Assembly: GCF_013373865.1 (NCBI RefSeq)
Contig: NC_050474.1
Coordinates: 10,001 to 74,000 of the forward strand
DNA from: Monomorium pharaonis
Taxonomy: Eukaryota > Arthropoda > Insecta > Hymenoptera > Formicidae
Direction: 5' to 3'
Length of the DNA stretch: 64,000 bases
Position numbers and translations under genes: made by a program. Below the pieces are notes generated by a model. It was not told where the DNA came from. It made no database searches and was given only the letters and a program-made list of their open reading frames with translations. Of this stretch, positions 56,596-64,000 are shown one piece after another (positions within the stretch are counted from its first letter, which is position 1; each line of letters opens with the position of its first letter).

Positions 56596-59500
56596 GCGTA
56601 TAAATAGTGAAAAAAACGCTACAAATATGATCTAGTAAGCAAAGAACATCAATCTTTTAAAACATTGATTTTATGGATTTTGACATTTTTTAAGTGTTTT
56701 AGAATTATTACTCTATAACATAATATTCTTAAACATTATAATTACAGTGTAGAAATATTATTTTTAATGTTCTATTCAAATATTTTTCATAATAACGATG
56801 TATACAACATTAGAAATTACAGATTAGAAAACATTACATATTATAAAATATCATTGTAGTGTTAATGATATGTTACTTATTGAGGATAGTATGACAAATA
56901 GTAGAAATTTTTTTGTTATATTGAAAATTCTATTTTATCGTAAAAATTATTTTTAATATCTTTTATTTTTTGATGTATGTATATATACTATTTGAATAAA
57001 TTTCCGGCTAATATTTTTTCATAATTTTAAATAAAATGTTCTAATAATAATATCATCCCATAAAGTATGACACAATGAATAAAATAACAAACTAGAACAC
57101 GGAAATGTATCAGATTTTGGTTAACAAGGTTTAGAGGTTTAAAAATCATTTAGCAGCATCCTCCAGCATACCTGGCATCAACTCGTTATGAATATGCGAC
57201 ATGTGCCACTCGAGCGATCTTGTTGAAATCATTGATCTGTTACAAATATGACACGTATACTGTCTTCCATCTTTGTGTTCTCTGTTTCTGTGAATCACCA
57301 AAGTCGAATGATTCGGAAACTTTTCCCCACAAACTTGACAGGAACATTCTTTCAAGCCTCTACTACCAGTTTTTTCGTGCACTCTCATATGCAGCCTCAA
57401 ACCATCCCTCCGATTAAATCCAACGCCACAGGTATCGCAACGATACTGCCTTTGATCTTCGTGAATTCTGACATGTTGCTTCAAAGTCGAACTATTTTTA
57501 AACATTTTATCGCAATGTGGACATTGAATACTATAAGCTTTGTGTGTGTGCATGTGTTTCGATAAACTGTAAAATGGTACCAATTTCCTGCAAACTTGAC
57601 ATTCTCTCTTATTTCCAACTGGTTGATGCTTTCTAATTCTATGATGTCTCAAGCTCGCAGGATTTTTAAAATCCGCACCGCAATCTTCACAAAGATACGC
57701 TCTTAGAGTTGTATGAACAGATTTTAAATGAAAGCTCAACTTTTGTTTAAAAGCAAATTTTTTTGGACATTTTGGACACTGATAAATCTTTTCCAAACTT
57801 GTGTGTTGCGTTTTTAAGTGCTGATCCAGGGTTCCTTGGTGTTTGAATCTTTCCCCGCAAACCTCGCAAAGTTGACCGTACAGAGCATCAATATGTTTTT
57901 GCTCATGTTGACGTTTTTTTCCTCTTGAATCCAGATGTATATCGCAATACTTGCAAATTAATTTTCTCACACAAATTACGTTATGATTTCTTTTCGCTTT
58001 ATTGGTTTGAAATTCTTCTCCGCAGTCGTCGCAACAATGAAAGATACGGTAGTCGTGAGATTTGAGATGTTCCTCGAGAACATCGCGGTTGGAGAAAATT
58101 TCGGAACAGTAATCGCATTCTAAATAACATTCTTCGGAAAGAGGATCAATAGGAAGTTGAGTGTTGATAAGATCTGGGAGTGATTTAGGGACCGACTTTA
58201 AAATGGTGGAGAATTGATCTTCGTAAAGAGAGATTATGTCTTCGTCCTTAAGGCGAGTAAGAACGATTTTACGCTGCTTCAAGTATTCTTGGAATTCCTA
58301 GAATGCAGAAAAAAGAAACTGAGCGAGAAAATAGAAATAATAAACTTAAATAAATTAAATACAAATTTAATTCAATTTTCAATTAGAAAATTCAGTTAGA
58401 AATATAAATAATTGTACGAATTGTATGGGATGAGACAGTGATTCAAGCAGAGTCTTCCATACAATTGACAAAAGAAAAATAATTAAAAAGAAACAAAATT
58501 GAAGCTTTAATAGTGTTTTATATTGAAATTTTACTTACCTGTATCTTTTCCTTTTCCCCCAAAACTTTTGTCAATTTCTCCAAATTTCCTTCACTATATG
58601 ATTCGTCTAGTTCTTTTTGTAAACTTTCTTTTTTCCGCTTTGTCTCTTCCCATTTTAGTTTCGATCTCGATAACTTTGAGAGATGTTTCTCTGTATTATC
58701 ATTGACTTTTTCTTCATTTTCGTCAACCCTGTCATCATCTATGTTCTCTCGCTTCTCCTTCTTCTCCTTTTCCTCCAACTCTCTCTTGCTATCCATATCT
58801 TTCAAAACTGTCATTTCTTCTTTTACTCTTTCCAAATTTGACTTAGCAGAAATTTCCTCTACCTGCACTTCTTTTTGCATTTCATTCACGGTGAACGTTA
58901 TTACTGACTGACCTCCAAGGACTTTTTCTCGTTTCTTTTTATATTCTTCAATTTGTTCCTCAATTATTTGTTGCTCGCGAGCATCAGGACGTCGAGATGA
59001 GAAATCCTTCGATGTAATTGTTTCATAACGTTTGAGGAAACGCTCAACAGGCTTGAGATCAGCGGGAGTTACTGCACGCTTTGCTTCCACGGGTTTGTCC
59101 ATTTTCTTGACCTGAAAGAAGTTTCAATCAGATCAGTAATTATATATCGTATTTAAAAACACAGAAAAAAATAATGGGATTTGAGTAAACATAAATTAAA
59201 TTAAAATAAAATTAAACAATGAGAAAGGAAAAAATATAAAACAGAGAGATAAAGATTAAGAGTAAAGTGAAATAAAGATATAAATAGGTATAATTTATAG
59301 TTTAACAAGAAAGCACTCAATTTTTGTTAATTTTACAGAAATACAATGAAACTAATCGATAATAAGGTATGAATGTACAATTCATGTAAAAATAAGTGTA
59401 AAAAGAAAAAATAATTGGGTAATAGTATATTGTGTAACATGTGTGGCGAGTTATTATTGCCCGTAAGTGTGAAAAGTGGACGCACGAGTCTTTGGCTCAT

Positions 59501-60172
59501 GCATTCATCCGTACGAGTGGGCAATAGCAGATCTGTGAATGTTGCACATATTTTTTATTACCTGTATGTCGAAGTATAGTCCTTGAGTGTGAATTGACAA
59601 GAAAAGTCATCACTTTCAATGCACAGGTAGCAAAAGAAATTGTGTGTGTGTGTGTGTGTGTGTCCTTGGTAATAAAATATAAAAAATAAAGTGAAAATAT
59701 CAAAACTAACAAAAGCAAAATTCTATAAAAAATTTTATCAAATTTGAATTGATTTGATACAATTTTCAACAATTTTCTCTCTTAAAATTATTTGCTCATA
59801 TATACCTTTACCAAAAGAATCTCGTTTGGCTTAGATCCCTTCACAGTTACATACATAATTCCATCTTCTTCTTCTGGACTATTTACATTCAAAAAATTGT
59901 TTGTCTCTAGCTTTTGTATCTTGTGCTCCTTTACTACAGCATCCTCCCCTTCATTCATTGTCGTTACTGTTGACATTACCAGTTTTCTTTTCAAAATGTT
60001 AGGTTGTCTCATTCCTTCTTTCTGATTTTCTCCGTCACCCTCTGATGTCTGAGAGGCTCCAGATTTTATGGAAACTCCCTCCTCACTTTTTTCCACTCTC
60101 ACATAAGACTTTGCCGCCATATCATATTTGTAAACAGTTGCTGGAGATCTTGAAGAGTCGTCGTCGTTGTCA

Positions 60173-60228
<56 letters not shown>

Positions 60229-61721
60229 TTCTTCTTCTTCTTCATCCAAGAGTGCGGGGTCTTCAGGATCAAATTCTTCAATAGATTCTTCATCTTCTCC
60301 CTCTGCCACTTCCTCGAATATCCCTCCGCCTATCTCTATCATTTGTTCCTCCTTTTCCTTCTCCTCGTTATTTTTTTCTTTCTCCTTCTCTTCCTTTTCC
60401 TCCTTGTTCTCCTTTTCAGAATTTATCTTTAATTCATTTTTCAATGAAAAAATAGCACAGATTTTGGGAACAGAGCAGTCTGCTTGATTTCCAGTTGTTT
60501 GATTTTCATGTTTCGTTGACAATGAAGATAGATTTTGTTGGATTGTAGAAGATAATTGATATTCCTGCTTTGCTTCTGAAAAAAAAAAAAAAATTATCTT
60601 TAAAAATTGTAAGAGGTATAAGTAGCATTCTATCAAACTAGTTACAAAATAAATCCATGTATAATATACAATTATTTTCTATAAATTGACATATGTAAAA
60701 AAAAGCGTGGGAAAAAGAGTACCTAAACAAGATGATTGTTTCATTTCATTTGTTGTCAAAGTTGACTTGTCGGTCAATGTTTCTGTTCTCGTGACATTAT
60801 CAGTCGTAAGATTGACATGGATAGATTTAAGTTTTATCTCAGCTTTTTTTATCTGCATAAAAAATTTATAACTTATTCTAAGATCGCAGATGCAATCCAT
60901 GCACATTTGTGTAGAAAGGCTATCATAGGGATTCACTTCGAGATGCTTAATTTGCTGACTTAATCGCAATTTAATGCCTTTCTCACTAAATATGTCCACC
61001 TATAACACATGAAATCATCAATCGTGAAGCAGCTGCAACACGACTGATATAACTGATATAATAATAACTAAAGGTAACCAGTAATAATCACGTCTACTGC
61101 AGATCAAATGAGTATTTATGTAAATAGAATTCCTGGCAATGATTATCGATAATAAACATTAAAGTTAACAGATTAAGTTAAACCCACACTAATATACAAA
61201 TAAAATAAATTTGATAGTTCAAATTTTTAGCTTTTAGCTCAAAACAATTCTATATAATAATACTTCTTTTCAATTTTAATTATTTGGTTTTTATCTACTT
61301 ATTCATACTTTATTTAATCCATTTATTTTATTATATCCTCTTTTATTTAAAAATAAATTCAAACTGAGATTAATCATTTAAAAGAAAATATATATAAAGC
61401 ATATACCAAGGGGACTTTTAAACCAGCGCAAGTGCGACAGTATTTTCTCAGTTCTTGCCGTGTCTTTTCAAAAATGGATGTATCACTCTGCTGTGACTTG
61501 CTATTACTTAAAGACGAGATCCTTGTTAACTCGTTCAAACTCTCAGTATTCTGTAGACGAACACGCGGCGCAATCTTTTTCAGCTCATCAATATCTCGAA
61601 TCTGACCCATGATAGAAGTTTTGGATATCTTGCTAATAGCACCATTGGTGCCATTGTTGGCATGTTGAGGTTTTGATTCACTGTAATTGTGATCACGCTT
61701 GTTGACTTCAGGATTCGGCAT
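53513..61721 (-). CDS. ZAD/C2H2 zinc-finger protein, short-module splice form (predicted)
   Basis: Five exons join in phase: 61721-61407 (ATG), 60999-60723, 56536-56137, 54410-53990, 53812-53513 (stop), for 570 residues. The first two exons encode a ZAD domain (CRTC at about 95-98 and CMDC at 138-141), a zinc-binding dimerisation module of arthropod transcription factors. The 60723 donor leaves one base and the 56536 acceptor supplies two, making an in-frame Gly. Six C2H2 fingers follow (from CYHCNKTF to CSVCRQRF), the fifth spanning the 56137/54410 junction (CRYCPWRC), with ERPYTCEIC-type linkers. The acidic Glu/Gln-rich C-terminus looks like an activation or interaction tail. Joining these exons to the ZAD exons is inferred from phase and lack of any closer start; it should act in the nucleus. 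Confidence 0.65.
54733..55755. repeat. ~1-kb inverted-repeat element with GAGGAAA(A)GG ends
   Basis: TAGAGGAAAAGGAGGTAAGA at the left pairs with TACCCCCCTTTCCTCTA-type sequence at the right; outer TA on both sides may be a target duplication. It lies in the intron between 56137 and 54410 and is itself interrupted by 55398-55552. A truncated copy is at 440-716. Confidence 0.75.
55398..55552. repeat. Palindromic MITE nested in the ~1-kb element
   Basis: TGGCGGATTCGGTTGGGTGC pairs with GCATCCAACCGAATTCGCCA, with an inner TCGTTTAGCG arm. The related copy at 440-716 lacks it. Confidence 0.85.
56565..56596. repeat. (GT)n microsatellite
   Basis: A GT run just upstream (minus strand) of the 56536 acceptor. 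Confidence 0.9.
57146..61721 (-). CDS. ZAD/C2H2 zinc-finger protein, long-module splice form
   Basis: Five exons join in phase: 61721-61407, 60999-60723, 60575-59806, 59111-58539, 58297-57146 (stop), for 1028 residues. After the ZAD come a low-complexity Lys/Glu-rich and acidic region with a poly-Asp run coded by GAC repeats, then a charged, probably coiled-coil segment (KRELEEKEKKEKREN). The C-terminus has about eleven C2H2 fingers, from CDYCSEIF to CHICNRSM; the second ends in Cys instead of the last His. The start was taken at the ATG of MPNPEVNKRDH; the frame is open a little upstream but without ATG. It is likely a nuclear DNA-binding regulator. Target genes cannot be inferred. Confidence 0.82.
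60165..60245. repeat. (GTC)n trinucleotide repeat in coding sequence
   Basis: About twenty GTC/GTT triplets, read on the minus strand as an uninterrupted run of Asp codons after a Glu run. Length variation would change the protein without a frameshift. Confidence 0.95.
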
Positions 61722-62450
61722 CTTCTCCTTTTCTTCTTGTTTTTTTACGATCACTTATACTTTTTCTCTAACACATAGCAACATTCATAATTGTGTATCC
61801 AATATTTTCTACTTCTTTTCTCAAGATCAAGAGATGACAAAGTTTCATGAGTGAATCGCTAAGTGAATACACAGTGCGAGACCACTCCGTATATCTATAC
61901 ACAAGCTGTATATATCTGAGTTTATATATCTGAAACATTTTTAACAATTAGATACCTTTTACCTATCAAAATGTTTATGACAAAATAAATTACCTTTAAT
62001 CATCAAAGAATCTAGTGTTGATTACAGCGTTTCTATCCATAATTCTTACTATATAATTGCTTTCTCCTTTGAACACATGTTGCAACTTTGAAACAATCAA
62101 ATTCCAGTAAAATCATTAATACTACGGTAAATGTTTCATTTTGAGAACAGTATTAGTTGTATATTAAATCTGTATACTTTTATGTGGATTACTATACAAA
62201 TGTATATAGAAAATAAGACTAAACAAAATTTATTTTTCTGCAAGTTTAATTACAAACTTCAAACTTGCCAAGATGTTCGTCAATCAATCTCGCGGCAAAG
62301 AATCAATCTCTATCTGTCTCTCTGTCTCTCTCTCTCTCTCTCTTACTCCCCTCTCTCACTCATTCTCTCTTCGCTGCTACTGCGTGTGTGTATATATGTT
62401 CCCCTCTCTCCCAGAATAAAATGTATACATTATAATAATCTGTTGAAATT
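61722..62450. promoter_or_regulatory. Upstream region of the zinc-finger gene
   Basis: This is directly 5' of the minus-strand ATG, so it should contain the promoter and 5' UTR. I see no specific core element. A CT tract lies at 62310-62360. Confidence 0.35.
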
Positions 62451-62609
62451 CTAATGCAAGGTCTATAATGTCAGCAAGAGTAATGGAGTAAGGAATAAGA
62501 GTAACAATTGATCAATTAAAAACCGGGAGTAAACAAAATGGGCAAATCTCATTTCATATTTCTTACTTCTACTCCATTACTCCTGCTGACATTATAGACC
62601 TTGCATCAG
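62451..62609. repeat. Palindromic MITE, 'ggagtaag' family
   Basis: ATGCAAGGTCTATAATGTCAG pairs with CTGACATTATAGACCTTGCAT; the inner arm GTAATGGAGTAAGGAATAAG matches in inverted form. It is related to 29697-30297. Confidence 0.85.
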
Positions 62610-62689
62610 GTTAATGCTGTGAAGTAATATTAACATAAAACGTCAATGACGGCTAGCAATTTTTAAATTGATTCAGTATCCCGTAGAAG

Positions 62690-63060
62690 GATTGAATAAC
62701 TAAATCAAAGTTTAGAGATCAGGTTAGGTATGGATTCATTTGTCAAACGAAACCAAGCTCAACAGACTCAACCTCAAAGCTGCCGAACTGGCGAAGCAGA
62801 GAGACATGCTCACCAGCGTTCCGTACAAAATCCGTTGCACCTCGGCCAACTTCGACGTAAAGCCGACGATAATAATCTCGTCTCCTACGAGAGGAAACTC
62901 TGAATTCACGATATATACGTGATATACTTGACCACGAACAGTAAGTGCCAGATGGCGCGTGCAAATGGCGGCCGTTGAAATAATGAGCGCGTTCGACGTG
63001 GTTCGACAGATAATTTACGCTCGAAGCCAATTCGTTGAATTTAAAGATAAGAACCAATCC
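62690..63060. other. GC- and CpG-richer stretch with short ORFs; possible 5' end of a gene
   Basis: Composition differs from the surroundings and short frames are open on both strands, for example MAAVEIMSAFDVV on the plus strand from about 62965. None reads as a protein I recognise, and no splice partner is evident in the window. It could be a promoter and first exon of a gene running off the right edge, or chance. Confidence 0.2.
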
Positions 63061-63117
63061 AATTTAACTGGTACTTATAGAATGCTAAAATTAAAAATGT
63101 ACAGTAGCATAATCTCC

Positions 63118-63479
63118 TCAGGGGCTCGATTCTTGAATTCATTCGCAAGAAAACGTATGCGCAAATACCCGCTCTAACAGAAAAGTTGCAAGTTTATTGG
63201 TTAAAAGTCATACGATAGCCAATAAATTTTCAACTTTTCTGTAAGAACAGAATTTGCGAATACGTTTCTCTTGCAAATGAATTCAAGAATCGAGCCCCTG
63301 GGGCTCGATTCTTGAATTCATTCGCAAGGAAACGTATGCGCAAATACCCGCTCTAACAGAAAAGTTGCAAGTTTATTGGTTGAAAGCCATACGATAGCCA
63401 ATAAATTTTCAACTTTTCTGTAAGAACAGAATTTGCGAATACGTTTCTCTTGCGAATGAATTCAAGAATCGGGGCCCTG
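63118..63479. repeat. Two palindromic MITEs in direct tandem, 'gggctcgattcttgaattc' family
   Basis: Each copy (63118-63300 and 63300-63479) runs from GGGGCTCGATTCTTGAATTC to GAATTCAAGAATCG(A/G)GGCCC, with arms through CGCAAATACCCGCTCTAACA. The copies differ at only a few positions. A third, more diverged and inverted inside, is at 63815-63993. Confidence 0.9.
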
Positions 63480-63610
63480 ATCTGAATCAGTGACAATTTC
63501 TGTTACAATTACCCATTGAGAGGAAATCTTTTCATGTCCCAAAAAAATTAAGTTTAATAGTTGCCTAGTTTACACCGAGTACACTGCGTGATATATGTAA
63601 CATATCTTAT

Positions 63611-63800
63611 ATAGGGTACTTTCCAGCTATTAGCGTTTTCGACCGGCCTGGGTTAATCACTCCGGGAGCGATTAATGACGTCATAAGGCCAATCACAGCC
63701 ATTCTTTTAAAGAGAAGGGAATAACTGTGATTGGCCAGTTCTAAATTAAGGAAAAAAACCTGAAACGGGTTAACCCAGCACCGGTCGAAAACGCCATATG
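63611..63800. repeat. Inverted-repeat element with GCGTTTTCGACCGG ends
   Basis: GCGTTTTCGACCGGCCTGGG at the left pairs with AGCACCGGTCGAAAACGCC at the right, and an inner GGCCAATCACAGCCATTC arm pairs with ACTGTGATTGGCC. Confidence 0.8.
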
Positions 63801-63814
63801 AAACATTGGGCCTG

Positions 63815-63993
63815 GGGCTCTATTCTTGAATTCATTCGCAAGAGAAACGTATTCGCAAATTCTGATCTTACAGAAAAGTTGGAAATTTATTGGCTATCGT
63901 ATGGCTATTAACCAATAAACTTACAACTTTCTGTTAGAGCGAGTATTTGCGTATACGTTTCTCTTGCGAATGACTTCAAGAATCGAGCCCCAG
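63815..63993. repeat. Palindromic MITE, 'gggctcgattcttgaattc' family, third copy
   Basis: It runs from GGGGCTCTATTCTTGAATTC to CTTCAAGAATCGAGCCCC. Its inner part reads in the opposite order to the tandem pair, as expected for a palindrome inserted in the other orientation. Confidence 0.85.
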
Positions 63994-64000
63994 TTCTTTT

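Noticed and set aside
58513..58911. Ser/Phe-rich plus-strand ORFs at 58.5-58.9 kb and 60.0-60.5 kb
   Set aside because: They are antisense shadows of the Lys/Glu/Asp-rich exons of the zinc-finger gene.
62740..62922. 60-residue plus-strand ORF as a gene
   Set aside because: It lacks an ATG and a recognisable family; kept only as part of a low-confidence GC-rich region.

Overview
The window looks like an insect nuclear genome and most probably an ant (Hymenoptera): it is AT-rich, its genes have many short introns, it is full of microsatellites and short inverted-repeat elements, and it carries a ZAD zinc-finger gene (an arthropod expansion). Species is not determinable from the sequence alone. 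I reconstructed splice junctions by hand from GT/AG sites, reading phase and remembered family conservation; no search was run.

Layout. 1-212 is a (CTCA)n microsatellite. 1049-3891 (+) holds the last six coding exons of a TMEM8/PGAP6-type membrane protein. 3892-5955 is intergenic and rich in small repeats. 5956-28670 is one nested mobile block: a Ty3/gypsy-type LTR retrotransposon on the minus strand (identical-looking 224-bp LTRs, CCTC target duplication) split in its integrase region by an 18,188-bp DNA transposon (6744-24931). 30678-41980 (+) is a complete seven-exon inositol-3-phosphate synthase gene. 44599-48382 (+) is a complete six-exon bifunctional PAPS synthetase gene. 48383-53512 is a cluster of small inverted-repeat elements. 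53513-61721 (-) is a ZAD/C2H2 zinc-finger locus in which two different zinc-finger modules are phase-compatible with the same N-terminal ZAD exons. 61722-64000 holds a GC-richer stretch and more inverted-repeat elements.

The most interesting object is the 18-kb DNA transposon. It has near-perfect terminal inverted repeats starting CCCTGGTAAAAATT, an apparent GT target duplication, a two-exon Tnp2/CACTA-like transposase gene (18895-21843, +), and an intact eleven-exon gene for a BEN-domain protein (17438 down to 8335, -). It also has large but different tandem arrays just inside each end: five copies of about 166 bp on the left, and about fourteen copies of 134 bp on the right. Both arrays are built around the same short core (CGGATA/TATCCG). 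This resembles the two-protein plus subterminal-repeat arrangement of plant CACTA/Spm elements, with a BEN-domain protein as candidate array-binding partner; that functional link is inference. Because the host LTRs are identical by eye, both insertions look recent.

The host genes are functionally independent as far as can be seen: lipid-anchor remodelling (PGAP6-like), inositol synthesis, sulfate activation and transcriptional regulation.
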